A stretch of 64,000 bases of DNA from MPNO01 sp965200535 (lineage in GTDB: Bacteria > Pseudomonadota > Alphaproteobacteria > MPNO01), in assembly GCA_965200535.1 (NCBI GenBank), contig CBDAUF010000001.1, positions 1,302,001-1,366,000 on the forward strand. Reading direction: 5' to 3'. The position numbers and the translations under genes were made by a program. This document shows, one piece after another, positions 31,891-40,441 of the stretch. The notes under the pieces were generated by a model that searched no databases, was not told the origin of the DNA, and saw only the letters and a program-made list of their open reading frames with translations. Every line of letters begins with the position of its first letter. The first letter of the stretch is position 1.

Positions 31891-32778
31891 CTAGTCGGCC
31901 GTTTCCAGCTTGTCCTGGGTGCGCAGCGCGAAGTCCGAGGCGTCGTGGCGCTCGCGCAGCTGGTCCTCGAGCGGCCCCGATATCCGGTTGACCTTGCGGC
32001 CGCGGACCACCGCCCCGCGCGCCCCGATCTCGCGGTACCAGCGCACCACGTTGGCGTAGTCCTCCGCCGCGAGGAACTCGGCCGCATCGTAGAGCCTGCC
32101 GGTGGTCAGCACCCCGTACCACGGCCAGATCGCCATGTCGGCGATGGTGTAGTCGTCGCCGGCCACGAAGCGCGTCTCGCCCAGCCGCTTGTCGAGGACA
32201 TCGAGCTGGCGCTTGACCTCCATGGTGAAGCGGTCGATCGGGTACTGCATCTTCCGCGGCGCGTAGGCGTAGAAATGCCCGAAACCGCCGCCCAGATAGG
32301 GCGCCGAGCCCATCTGCCAGAACAGCCACGACAGACACTCCGCCCGCGCGGACGGGTCGTCCGGCAGGAAGGCGCCGAACTTCTCGGCGAGGTAGAGCAG
32401 GATCGCGCCCGACTCGAACACGCGCACGGGCGCCGGCGTCGAATAGTCGACCAGCGCCGGGATCTTGGAGTTCGGATTGATCGCAACGAAGCCGGAGCCG
32501 AACTGGTCGCCCTCGCGGATGTTGACGACCCAGGCGTCGTATTCCGCCCCGCCGTGCCCGGCCGCCAGCAGCTCCTCGAGCATCACGGTGACCTTCACCC
32601 CGTTCGGCGTCGCCAGCGAGTAGAGCTGCAGCGGATGCGCGCCGCGCGGCAGTTCGGCCTCGTGCGTGGCGCCCGACACCGGACGGTTGATCGAGGCGAA
32701 CTGGCCGCCGTTCTCGCGCTCCCACGTCCAGACCTTCGGCGGCTCCCAGCCGTCGGCGGGAGATCGGTCATCGGTCAT
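31891..32778 (-). CDS. yghU: glutathione-dependent disulfide-bond oxidoreductase (YghU-like GST)
   Basis: 295 residues matching YghU/nu-class GSTs: KVWTWERENGGQFASINRPV followed by SGATHEAELPRGAHPLQLYS, then INPNSKIPALVDYSTPAPVR, and PYLGGGFGHFYAYAPRKMQY in the helical domain. Members bind two glutathiones and reduce disulfides or peroxides in the cytoplasm. Start 32778 is chosen because GGAGGAC lies 8 nt upstream; an ATG at 32799 is less well placed. Confidence 0.92.
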   Translation of the reverse strand: MTDDRSPADGWEPPKVWTWERENGGQFASINRPVSGATHEAELPRGAHPLQLYSLATPNGVKVTVMLEELLAAGHGGAEYDAWVVNIREGDQFGSGFVAINPNSKIPALVDYSTPAPVRVFESGAILLYLAEKFGAFLPDDPSARAECLSWLFWQMGSAPYLGGGFGHFYAYAPRKMQYPIDRFTMEVKRQLDVLDKRLGETRFVAGDDYTIADMAIWPWYGVLTTGRLYDAAEFLAAEDYANVVRWYREIGARGAVVRGRKVNRISGPLEDQLRERHDASDFALRTQDKLETAD

Positions 32779-32921
32779 GGCATGGTCCTCCGTCGGCAAA
32801 CATCCATCGCTGCGCCGCGTCTCTTAGCGCGCGGCCATGACCGGGTAAAGCCCGCCCGACCCCGCGCCCGGTTCCGCGTCTGGTTCCGTGTCCGAAGGGG
32901 GGCGGGCTGCCGCAGGCGGCC

Positions 32922-33434
32922 TCATTCGGCGGCAACCGTCTCCGCCCGCAGGGGGCGCCCGGCCACCGTCAGCACGCGGTGGTCGTTGGCGTTCAGGGTG
33001 ACCGCGACCGCCGCCCCGCGGCGCGGCAGGGCGCCGATGTGGAACCAGGGCGCATAGACCCGGGCCGCCTTCCTGCCGTCGATGTAGACATGGGCGTGCC
33101 CTTCGCCGGCCCGGTGCGGCAGGCCGGCGCGTTCGGGCGCGAAGCGGAAGCCGGTGGTGGCGATGTGGAGGTTCCAGCCCGCCTCGCTGTCCCGCATCAG
33201 GCGGATGGAGAGCGTCGGCGCATCGGCCCCTGCGGGCAGCGCGACCGCCCCGCCGTGCCGCGCATGGCCGCCCGTCGCCGCACCGCCCGCCGCCGCTGCC
33301 TCTGCCGCCGGGCCGCCCCCGTCCGGGGGATGATGATGGCCGTCGAGGGCGATATTGTTGGCGGCGGCGAGAAAGAACCCGAGGCCGCCGCCGAAAAACA
33401 GGCCGACGACGAGAAGCGCAAGCGACCGCGGCAT
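32922..33434 (-). CDS. His-rich membrane-anchored protein linked to cbtB2
   Basis: 170 residues: an N-terminal membrane helix (LALLVVGLFFGGGLGFFLAA), a His-rich linker (DGHHHPPDGGG...GGHARHGG) and a beta domain. The beta domain has WNLHIATTGFRFAPERAG, GEGHAHVYIDGRKAARVY, AAWFHIG-like and LNANDHRVL segments. The clustered histidines and acidic residues suggest extracytoplasmic metal binding. It follows cbtB2 and the deleted cbtA on the same strand, so cobalt or another metal is the probable ligand. No family name is assigned. Confidence 0.6.
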   Translation of the reverse strand: MPRSLALLVVGLFFGGGLGFFLAAANNIALDGHHHPPDGGGPAAEAAAAGGAATGGHARHGGAVALPAGADAPTLSIRLMRDSEAGWNLHIATTGFRFAPERAGLPHRAGEGHAHVYIDGRKAARVYAPWFHIGALPRRGAAVAVTLNANDHRVLTVAGRPLRAETVAAE

Positions 33435-33459
33435 GTCGGGCTGCCCGCGGCCGCCGCGG

Positions 33460-33603
33460 TCAGGCCGTCCGCGGCGCGTCTTCCGCGCGCCGGCCCCCGC
33501 GCAGCCGGCGGACCGCGCGCACGCCGGGCAGGGCCCAGCCGGCTAGCCCGACCGTCGGCGCGGGCGCGGCGAACGGCCCGCCGACCGGGATGCGGGAGAG
33601 CAT
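33460..33603 (-). pseudogene. cbtA: internally deleted cbtA
   Basis: A 47-residue frame begins MLSRIPVGGPFAAPAP, aligning with the start of full CbtA (MFSRILVSGLFAGFAA). It ends VGLAGWALPGVRAVRRLRGG...RAEDAPRTA, aligning with the CbtA end VGLVAWAMLGLFAAWFWIRE...REDTPRTA. About 185 central residues are missing, with the frame kept. It lies 13 nt after cbtB2, the same order as in the intact locus. Transport function must be lost. Confidence 0.7.
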
Positions 33604-33616
33604 CAGCGAGAGACCA

Positions 33617-33787
33617 TCAGTGGCAGGGGAAACCGGCTGCGTGGCGCGCATCGTGCGCGGCGGCGTGCAGCGCCGTGGTCTGCGCGTGGCCGACGACGGC
33701 CACCACAGCCAGCCCGATCAGGGCGCAGACGGCGATGGCGCCGAGAGGTGTCGATATCCGTGTCCGGGTCTGCGTCTGGGCGGTCAT
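33617..33787 (-). CDS. cbtB: CbtB, second copy
   Basis: 56 residues, the same length as the first CbtB, with one transmembrane helix (GAIAVCALIGLAVVAVVGHA) and the tail HAAAHDARHAAGFPCH. GGAG lies 6 nt before the ATG at 33787, as in the first copy; an ATG at 33793 is closer to that site and less likely. It is intact although its partner cbtA is deleted, so it may serve the CbtA encoded at 1214-1918 or be a relic. Confidence 0.85.
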   Translation of the reverse strand: MTAQTQTRTRISTPLGAIAVCALIGLAVVAVVGHAQTTALHAAAHDARHAAGFPCH

Positions 33788-34156
33788 CGCCATCTCCGTC
33801 GTATCGCTCGGCCGTATCGCGCGGCGCTTGCCCGGCCCGCGGCGGACGGCCCTTCGCGCCGGCAGCGCCAAGGCCCCTAGCAATAGCCCCTCGCCCCGAA
33901 GCTCGTCAACCGGCTGTCCGGGTCCGTTTCGGCCTCATGTCGGCCCGTGATATCTTGCCAGTTATGGAAATGGGCCGGCGGAACATCGTTTCTGCTGAAC
34001 TACGGTCGCAGCCAGCACGAGGTGACGGTGAACTGACGGCTTCAAGGGATGCGCCGTCCGGCACCGCCGGCAAACATGTTCTCCACCACCGTTCGGAGGC
34101 CACGCTGCCAAAGCGGTGAATCCATCGGACGCCGGCACAACCCATCGGGTCAAGTC
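33788..34156. other. gap upstream of cbtB2 and the split PIN gene
   Basis: About 370 nt between divergent genes. No riboswitch-like core, strong promoter or credible ORF was seen. Sequence changes from GC-rich to less GC-rich near 33950, where the accessory segment begins. Confidence 0.35.
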
Positions 34157-34672
34157 ATGCCAAGACCTTCCGACGGTGAAATCAAACGGATGATCGAGAC
34201 TGGGGAAATATCCGCCATTTCGATCGATACGCAGGTGTTCGATGCCCTGGGAAGGAATTATCGACATCCGCTGCTGACTCATCTGGGCCACCTTCACAGC
34301 GTCGGGATAGAGGTCATCCTCTCCGATGTCGTCGCCAACGAAATGAAGGCGCATTTTTGCGAAACCGCAAAGGACGCACGAGACAGCCTCGAAACCGCTG
34401 CGCAAAAATATAGCCGCATATGGAAATCAAATTCGACCGAAAACGAATATTATTCCTCGATGCTCAAGCGAGATCCGAACGATTTTTCCAAAGCTGAGTT
34501 CGACGAATTTCTTCGACGCGTTCGCGGTCAGGTTGTTTCTGCTGCCGGCACTCCCGGTATGGTGGCTGATGTTCTGGATCGATACTTCGATCACAAACGA
34601 CCGTTTGGGTCCGGGAAGAACAGGAAAAACGAATTCCCTGATGCGTTTGCCTTGCTCACGCTGGAAAATTAC
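34157..34672 (+). pseudogene. PIN-domain (DUF4935-like) protein, 5' part, split by IS1595 copy B
   Basis: From ATG 34157 the frame encodes MPRPSDGEIKRMIETGEISA, then ISIDTQVFDALGRNYRHPLL (first PIN Asp), ILSDVVANEMKAHF (Glu) and GKNRKNEFPDAFALLTLENY (Asp), and then enters the element. The continuation, QRKRMLCVSADGGWTGYA, is found in frame immediately right of the element at 36909. PIN nucleases of this type occur in defence islands. The codons at the joint fit the family with few residues lost. Confidence 0.75.
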
Positions 34673-34696
34673 GGATTATATACGAAAGTGCCGAAG
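34673..34696. repeat. terminal inverted repeat, copy B (left in window)
   Basis: GGATTATATACG...GTGCCGAAG, corresponding to the right end of copy A. Confidence 0.85.
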
Positions 34697-34701
34697 CCCG
34701 G

Positions 34702-34869
34702 CTACTTGTCCTTGCCGGTGTACTTGATCTTGACGGGCCGGGCCAGGGCTTTGACCGCCTGTTCGAAGCTGGCGTTGACCCGTAGATCGGCGTCCAGTTC
34801 CTTCTTGCTCGGCTGATACTTCGAATGCTTGACCTGCACCGTCGGCGGGTTGGGTTTCTTGGCGGTCAT
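34702..34869 (-). CDS. 55-aa basic passenger protein, copy B
   Basis: Identical to the product at 22267-22434 (MTAKKPNPPTVQVKHSKYQP...). Last gene of the element's three-gene string. Confidence 0.75.
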   Translation of the reverse strand: MTAKKPNPPTVQVKHSKYQPSKKELDADLRVNASFEQAVKALARPVKIKYTGKDK

Positions 34870-35432
34870 AGGAGCCTCTCCATCGTGACATCCAAAAGCT
34901 CTTCTGCAACATTCATCGCCCTCTTGTGCGCCTTCCTGAGAGCAATCATATTCTCAAGAATGGTCGAGACATCCCGTTGACGCTGAGTGTCTGGCAACTT
35001 TATCTCGATGGTCCTGAGCGTTGATTTCGTGATTTCCTTGAACGTGGTTCCGCCAGCCATGTCGCCTAGCAAGCGTCGTCGGCTTCGCAACCATAGCGCC
35101 AGATACGAGGGAACAACACCATCTCCGCATATGAAGTTGGCAAAGCCTTGATTGGTCGCCATCGGGTGTGCGGCGATCGCGGTGAAACCTATCGTTGCCC
35201 GGCTGGTCAGTAGAACGGCCCCGGCGGGCAACAGGCGCGCGCTGCTTTCCCGAAGCGCATTTTCCGTGATGCGTTCTTTCGTCTCTGAGATTTGCAGATC
35301 GTCCAACGCCGTGATGTCCGACGGTGTTGCCCATGGAATTGTTCCGTCAGTGAAATACGCAGGATTAGATCGCCGCGGCGTCCCTCCCCCTACTATCGTT
35401 GCTATCTCCCCCAAGCGGGCAACGGAGCCCAT
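34866..35432 (-). CDS. HsdS half-subunit passenger gene, copy B
   Basis: Identical to 21704-22270: one target-recognition domain plus one helix repeat, starting at the base after the transposase stop. Two intact identical copies mean the host could express appreciable amounts of this half-subunit, although no hsdM or hsdR is seen in the window. Confidence 0.88.
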   Translation of the reverse strand: MGSVARLGEIATIVGGGTPRRSNPAYFTDGTIPWATPSDITALDDLQISETKERITENALRESSARLLPAGAVLLTSRATIGFTAIAAHPMATNQGFANFICGDGVVPSYLALWLRSRRRLLGDMAGGTTFKEITKSTLRTIEIKLPDTQRQRDVSTILENMIALRKAHKRAMNVAEELLDVTMERLL

Positions 35433-36407
35433 CTAGGCCCGCGCTCCGCTCTCCAGTCCGTTATCAGCGATCAGGTCCGTATAACGCAGCCGCTTGCCTT
35501 CCATCCCGGCGGCGACGGAACCGATTTGCGCGATGGTGTCCAGTTCGCGGACATTGTGCCGTCCGGCGAATTCGTTGACGTACCGGTCAAGATGCTTCGG
35601 ACTGATCTTGTGGAAGGTTCCCTGATAGCCCCGCTTCAACATCGACCAGAAGCTTTCGATCCCTTGGGTATGCGCCATGCCCCGGACATACTCCCCGGCG
35701 CTGTGATTGACGCTTTCGTGATTGTACCGCATCCCTTTGTAGCCGAGCGCATCGTCGGTATAGACAGTCGCTCCGGGCGCGGCGTGTTCGCGGACGAAAC
35801 CTTGCAGCGTGGCAGTCTGCGTGTTCGGGATCGTCCGGGCGGAGACTGCGTTGGTCTCGCGGTCCTTGGCTCCCGCCACGATGGTCTTGCCAACGCTGCC
35901 GCGCCCCGTGAGCGCCGCCCGCTTGTCCTTGTGCATGTTCTTGCGCTTGCCGCCGATAACCGTCTCGTCGACCTCGACAGGGCCGGAGAACGGCGTTTCT
36001 TCTTCCTCTAGCGCAACCCGGAGACGGTGCGCGAGGAACCATGCCGTCTTCTGCGTGATGTCCAGATCGCGGTGCAGCTTCATGCTGGAAACCGACTTGA
36101 GGCTTGTCGTCAGCAGGTAGGTCGCGATCATCCACACTTGCAGGCCCAGCTTCGAACCTTCCATGACCGTTCCGGTCTTGGCGCTGAACCGCTTCGCGCA
36201 TTCCTTCTCGCGGCAACGGAACGGCATCGTCTTATGCTTCGCGCCGGTCTGAACGTTCGTCGATCCGCAATGCGGGCAAGCGATCCCGTCCGGCCAACGG
36301 CGTTCCACGAACCACGCTTCGGCGGTCGCGTCATCGGGGAACATCCGGAAAATCTCCATCAGGGAGATGCCTTCGCGGTCCGATTTGCCTGGTGCGCTGT
36401 GTGCCAT
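35433..36407 (-). CDS. IS1595 family transposase, copy B
   Basis: Identical 324-residue protein to 20729-21703, with zinc-ribbon (CPHCGSTNV...CREKEC) and DDE-type motifs (VEVDETVIGGKRKN; YTDDALGYKG; HTQGIESFWSMLKRGYQG). The intact sequence suggests the element may still be active. Confidence 0.95.
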   Translation of the reverse strand: MAHSAPGKSDREGISLMEIFRMFPDDATAEAWFVERRWPDGIACPHCGSTNVQTGAKHKTMPFRCREKECAKRFSAKTGTVMEGSKLGLQVWMIATYLLTTSLKSVSSMKLHRDLDITQKTAWFLAHRLRVALEEEETPFSGPVEVDETVIGGKRKNMHKDKRAALTGRGSVGKTIVAGAKDRETNAVSARTIPNTQTATLQGFVREHAAPGATVYTDDALGYKGMRYNHESVNHSAGEYVRGMAHTQGIESFWSMLKRGYQGTFHKISPKHLDRYVNEFAGRHNVRELDTIAQIGSVAAGMEGKRLRYTDLIADNGLESGARA

Positions 36408-36539
36408 GTCCTGCTCCCTGCCTACCCTCTATAGATATAACAGAGTGCCAAAGATTGCAAGGGGAAAAATGCGCTCGGATCGATTTTTCTTGGCCGAGAC
36501 GGCTCGATTGACGATAGGGGCAGGATCGGATAGGTCTTA

Positions 36540-36611
36540 GTCGACTGCAAAGGGGCGGACCCGACAGTCCGCCCCCCTCACAAGAAGCCCAGAAGGCACA
36601 TCGCAGTCGAC
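36540..36611 (-). ncRNA. nested-stem RNA candidate, copy B
   Basis: Same two perfect 9-bp stems as in copy A (outer GTCGACTGC/GCAGTCGAC, inner GGGGCGGAC/GTCCGCCCC), transcribed on the minus strand. The promoter boxes are at 36652-36625. Confidence 0.45.
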
Positions 36612-36680
36612 CAACGACGGCGGAACTATAGCAGTTTCGGCGAACGGGTCAAGTGTGCCTTCCAAGATGGAGGCGCAAAC

Positions 36681-36833
36681 ATGCCCCATTTCGCTTACAT
36701 TCGTCGCCCGATTTACGCGCGCTTCTTCCTGGATCGCTTCCCTGACAACGCCGGGCTGGCCGTAGACCCGCCTGGTCGCGCATTGGTTCGATCGCCGGAC
36801 GCCAGACGCACCCGCAAGGGCGGAGCTCAGTAA
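36681..36833 (+). CDS. opposite-strand 50-aa ORF inside IS1595 element (copy B)
   Basis: ATG at 36681 follows GGAGG by 8 nt; product identical to the one at 20303-20455 (MPHFAYIRRPIYARFFLDRF...). Confidence 0.4.
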   Translation: MPHFAYIRRPIYARFFLDRFPDNAGLAVDPPGRALVRSPDARRTRKGGAQ

Positions 36834-36882
36834 CTCGATTCCGGGAGGGTCGGTCGCCGGATCGGCCCTCCCACCTTTCACC

Positions 36883-36908
36883 CTTCGGCACTTTCGTATA
36901 TAATTCCC
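36883..36908. repeat. terminal inverted repeat, copy B (right in window)
   Basis: Corresponds to the left end of copy A; reads CTTCGGCACTTTCGTATATA and then ATTCCC. Confidence 0.85.
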
Positions 36909-37594
36909 AAAGAAAAAGGATGTTATGTGTTTCCGCGGATGGCGGATGGACAGGTTACGCCGCAGATTCTGATTATCTCATTTGTGTCGAGACGATAGAG
37001 TGCGCGCTCAAACTTTTTAACGCGGTCTGGGGAGACGATGCCGCTGAGCTCGCGCAGGAGATCCGCGTAGATGATCCTGTGTTGATCAACGAGATGGCGC
37101 AGGCCTATATGGACCACCCCAAGGGCAGAGATTTTGGTTTTGGCGGACAAGTAGTCCTTGCGTTTGATTTCGGAGATCACACAAAGGCGGTACAACTACG
37201 GGCAGTGCCAATCGATGCGAATCTTAAGGCAATTTTGCCAGAGACTGTCAGCAAGCCAGTCGCCATCTTCGCAGACAGCCAGAATGTGTCTTTCTCGCTC
37301 CGGGCCGAGGCACTTCTCGAGTATAAAGCGAAATTTGAAAGGCCGTGGAGAAATGACGTCGCCAAAGATCGTTATCACCCGGAGCTCGATGAGAGTGTGT
37401 CGATAGAGAAAAAAATTCCTGTCGATTTTGTCGTCGTCGTTTCGCAAAAGGATCGTTCAATTACTTGCAAGGCTGAATTCACCCATGAAGCCTTTTTTGA
37501 AAGTGAAATTCTCTTTTTTGAAGGTACCTTTTCATCCGGAAGAAAGGTATCCAATGAACTGCCGGCAATGGTCAGGCGGTTGATTGGCGAGTGA
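36909..37594 (+). pseudogene. PIN-domain (DUF4935-like) protein, 3' part, split by IS1595 copy B
   Basis: The frame right of the element reads QRKRMLCVSADGGWTGYAAD (last PIN acidic residues) and continues with about 200 residues of C-terminal region (FGGQVVLAFDFGDHTKAVQL; KIPVDFVVVVSQKDRSITCK). An internal ATG at 36920 could allow translation of this part alone, but it lacks most of the PIN domain. The DNA is AT-richer than chromosomal genes. Together with 34157-34672 it forms one disrupted gene. Confidence 0.7.
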
Positions 37595-37655
37595 TAAGGT
37601 CATTTTGGGGACTACATACCGAACTTGACACAGAAGCCGATAGCCTGACTGGAAA

Positions 37656-38138
37656 TCAGCGCTTGCAGGCGCTCGCGTTCACCCGCAGGTAATCGTCGAT
37701 AAACTGATCCATCATCTCCGACAGTTTGGAGAGGACATTGCCTGAGTTTCGACCGTGTGTTCCTAGAACTCTATATTTTCCGGTCGTTGCAAAGTTGGTC
37801 CTGCCGGATGCCACGTCGATCACGAGTTTTTTCAACTCTAGCGTTATATGGACAGCCGTACCAACGACGGAGACCTTAGTGAGCAAAATCGGCTTGGTCG
37901 GGACCTCCGGATCGTATAGCCTTGCTCCCCTGAGCCTGCTACGCACCGCCGCCTCGACGGACTCCCTCATGAGTCCGATGTCGGCAGCATCTTCGTGCAT
38001 GGTCTCGACGACCAGATAAAGAGGCTTACAGTCGTTCCACAGTTGGAAGCGGTCAAGGCCGGTGACCTTCTCGGCCTCAGCGGGGACGGCCAAGAGCAAG
38101 GACGAGGCGACGATCAGGGGGGCAACGAGGGCGCGCAT
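37656..38138 (-). CDS. secreted hypothetical protein
   Basis: 160 residues from the ATG at 38138: a signal peptide (MRALVAPLIVASSLLLAVPA then EAEK) and a mixed domain. The domain has two cysteines (DCKPLYLVVE; NASACKR), a VESVEAAVRSRLRGARLYDP-like helix, and beta strands (KVSVVGTAVHITLELKK). It is predicted periplasmic. No family or partner is recognised; neighbours are a defence remnant and Fic. Confidence 0.6.
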   Translation of the reverse strand: MRALVAPLIVASSLLLAVPAEAEKVTGLDRFQLWNDCKPLYLVVETMHEDAADIGLMRESVEAAVRSRLRGARLYDPEVPTKPILLTKVSVVGTAVHITLELKKLVIDVASGRTNFATTGKYRVLGTHGRNSGNVLSKLSEMMDQFIDDYLRVNASACKR

Positions 38139-38353
38139 CGTCCAAGGACCGTACGGGCCGCCCAGAGAGGCGTCAAGCACAGGCAGGGAAAGCTAGTGTC
38201 TCGCTTCGACTTTCGGGACCGATAGCGGGTTCCGGGCTTGGGGCCGGCTCGCCGTCGCATCCTCCCGCCGCGAGGAATGAAGCGGGCCGATAGCCGTCTT
38301 CTGGTCATTTTGCCGCGGAACGGGCATAATCTCCATGAATTCGGAGGAACGCT

Positions 38354-39808
38354 GTGCGTCAACAGTGGCGTTCAATTGCCGACTACGAGGTCGATCCGGC
38401 GCAGCTGGCGGATAAGGAACTGGGGACGCTCTCCGCCGTCTGGATCGACCGTCGAGCGACAATTGCCGACTCGCAAAGCGTGGCGGCGTTCGTCGAGCGC
38501 CTCAAACGCGAATGGGCGATAGAAACCGGTCTCATCGAGCGGCTGTACACGCTGGACCGCGGGATCGTCGAGTCGATGATCGAGCACGGCATAAACGCGG
38601 CCCTCATTCCCCATCGCGGCGGGGATCGGCCGGCGGCGCAGATCGTGGCGATGATCGGCGATCAACAGGATGCGATCGAAAGCATTTTTTCCTTTGTAAA
38701 GGGCGAGCGCCCCCTGTCGACCAGCTATATAAAAGAACTGCACAGCCTGTTTACCAGGAACCAGAAATCGGTGGAAGCGCGCGACCGGTTCGGCCGCAGC
38801 GTTTCGATTCCCCTGATCCACGGCGACTACAAGCAACAGCCGAACAACCCGACCAGACCCGACGGATCGGTCCATCAATACTGTCCGCCCGAGCATGTCG
38901 CTGGCGAAATGGAACGTTTGATCGAGCTTCATTCCAGCCATGACGGGGTTGCACCGGAAGTCGAGGCGGCGTGGCTCCATCACCGGTTCACGCAGATTCA
39001 TCCGTTTCAGGACGGCAACGGACGCATCGCGAGAGCGCTGGCCACCCTGGTGTTCGTCAGGGCGAACTGGCTGCCTCTGGTGGTACAGGACAGAGAGCGC
39101 AAAAAATATATCGATGCGCTCGAGGCGGCGGACGACAGGGACTTGAAACCGTTGATCGCTTTCTTTTGCAGCCGGCAAAAGACCGAGTTTGTACGGGCTT
39201 TCGGCATCGCCCGCGATACGGAGCGGGCGGTCCGCGTCGATGCGCGTATCGAATCCATCAGGCAACGGGTTGCGCAACGGCGGGACGGGTTGGAGAAGGA
39301 ATGGCAGGCCGCCGTGTCAATCGCCGAACGGCTGCACGCCCTGACCAAAGACCGAATGGATCGGGTCGCCGCTTCCCTGACCGAGGCGATGAGCGCTCGC
39401 GACGGTTTCAACTGTTTCGCCGATGACGAAAAAGACCAAGGCCCCCGCAGCCGCTATTTTCACCGGCAGATCGTTTATTCCGCAAAGGCGCTCGGCTACT
39501 TTGCGAACCTGCAGCACTATCGATCCTGGATACGCCTGGTCGCCGGGGATGGAAATTCCGGCAACATCCTGATTTCCTTTCACGGTATCGGACATGATTT
39601 CCAGGGAATACTGGTTTGTTCGGGCACCTGGTTTCTTCGCACACGAACCGGCGACGGCGGCTACGAAACCGAGGGCGAGAATGTCCTCAACGACGAAGTG
39701 TTTCAGTTCAACTACAAGGAAAGCTTCGAAGACGTCCAGATCCGCTTCCGCGATTGGCTGGAAAGCACGATCGCGCGCGGGCTGGCGTTGTGGGAAGCGA
39801 CACTCTGA
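38354..39808 (+). CDS. Fic family protein
   Basis: 484 residues from a GTG with GGAGG 6 nt upstream. The Fic core motif is FTQIHPFQDGNGRIARALAT (about residues 212-231), the complete HxFxxGNGR signature, with the flap region PLIHGDYKQQPNNPTRPDGS before it. Fic enzymes transfer AMP or related groups from nucleotides to target proteins. I do not see a convincing (S/T)xxxE(G/N) inhibitory motif in the N-terminal part (GIVESMIEHGINA is the nearest). A helical C-terminal domain (residues about 290-480) is unassigned. Confidence 0.88.
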   Translation: MRQQWRSIADYEVDPAQLADKELGTLSAVWIDRRATIADSQSVAAFVERLKREWAIETGLIERLYTLDRGIVESMIEHGINAALIPHRGGDRPAAQIVAMIGDQQDAIESIFSFVKGERPLSTSYIKELHSLFTRNQKSVEARDRFGRSVSIPLIHGDYKQQPNNPTRPDGSVHQYCPPEHVAGEMERLIELHSSHDGVAPEVEAAWLHHRFTQIHPFQDGNGRIARALATLVFVRANWLPLVVQDRERKKYIDALEAADDRDLKPLIAFFCSRQKTEFVRAFGIARDTERAVRVDARIESIRQRVAQRRDGLEKEWQAAVSIAERLHALTKDRMDRVAASLTEAMSARDGFNCFADDEKDQGPRSRYFHRQIVYSAKALGYFANLQHYRSWIRLVAGDGNSGNILISFHGIGHDFQGILVCSGTWFLRTRTGDGGYETEGENVLNDEVFQFNYKESFEDVQIRFRDWLESTIARGLALWEATL

Positions 39809-39860
39809 CGCAAATCGCGTCTCGTTCGGATATCCGAGGCCCGGCGGCCAGATGGGGGGC

Positions 39861-40130
39861 TCAGCGCGCTCTCCGACGTATTCGCCGGTCGTGAAGGACG
39901 GCCCATACGTATGATGGTCCTTGGACGAGATTATTCACGACGCCCGGACCGTCGAAGGGTACGAGTTCGAGTGCTTTTCCGAAGTCCGCCTTCGGCACCT
40001 GCCAGTGCGTTCGACTCGGGTAGAACATGTCGCCCCTGATCTTGTATGTGAAGGGTTTATATGTCTTCGTATGGAACTTATCGCCCTCGTGCTTCTTGAT
40101 CCGCTCCCAAACCTCGTCGATGTCCGGCAT
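39861..40130 (-). CDS. conserved small hypothetical protein
   Basis: 89 residues: MPDIDEVWERIKKHEGDKFH, then TYKPFTYKIRGDMFYPSRTH, PKADFGKALELVPFDGPGVV and LVQGPSYVWAVLHDRRI. The pattern resembles small proteins I have seen next to restriction or defence genes, but no function is known to me. It is convergent with fic. Confidence 0.55.
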   Translation of the reverse strand: MPDIDEVWERIKKHEGDKFHTKTYKPFTYKIRGDMFYPSRTHWQVPKADFGKALELVPFDGPGVVNNLVQGPSYVWAVLHDRRIRRRAR

Positions 40131-40168
40131 CGATTACCTCTCCCCTGTCGGCCTGTCGTTCCCATACT

Positions 40169-40285
40169 ATGGCCACGGGCGGACTGAGACAACCACGCGG
40201 CCCGAAACAGCCCGCCAAAGCGACCGCGGACCTGCAAACCGAGAAGGCCGAAAGTCTGCCAGCCAAGGAAAAGAACCTCGACTGA
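40169..40285 (+). CDS. doubtful 38-aa ORF in the gap
   Basis: MATGGLRQPRGPKQPAKATA...KNLD, Lys/Ala/Pro-rich, without a ribosome site. It is the only credible frame in the 310-nt gap 40131-40441, where nothing else is seen. Confidence 0.2.
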   Translation: MATGGLRQPRGPKQPAKATADLQTEKAESLPAKEKNLD

Positions 40286-40441
40286 GTGGGGTTGCAAGGG
40301 CGTAATGACTGACGGACCGGTCAGGACTTCGGATGGAGCATGAACCGATGAAGCTGATCGATCATATGTGTGTCGAGGGGCTCCCCGATCGTGCTCTCGC
40401 AAGGATTGCAATCCTGCGACACATGATCGCTGTCCGGAATA

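Larger units (their letters stand above)
34673..36908 (-). mobile_element. IS1595-family (ISXO2-type) element with passenger genes, copy B
   Basis: Same 2,236-bp element as copy A, on the opposite strand; each position x in copy A corresponds to 57136 minus x here. All ORFs and the compared non-coding parts are identical. It interrupts one PIN gene, so this is a true insertion site. Flanks are AAAATTAC on the left and AAAGAAAA on the right, which are not an 8-bp duplication. Confidence 0.9.

Noticed and set aside
33460..33603. PEP-CTERM-like sorting tail
   Set aside because: The short hydrophobic-plus-Arg end looked like a sorting signal, but alignment with the C-terminus of CbtA explains it better.
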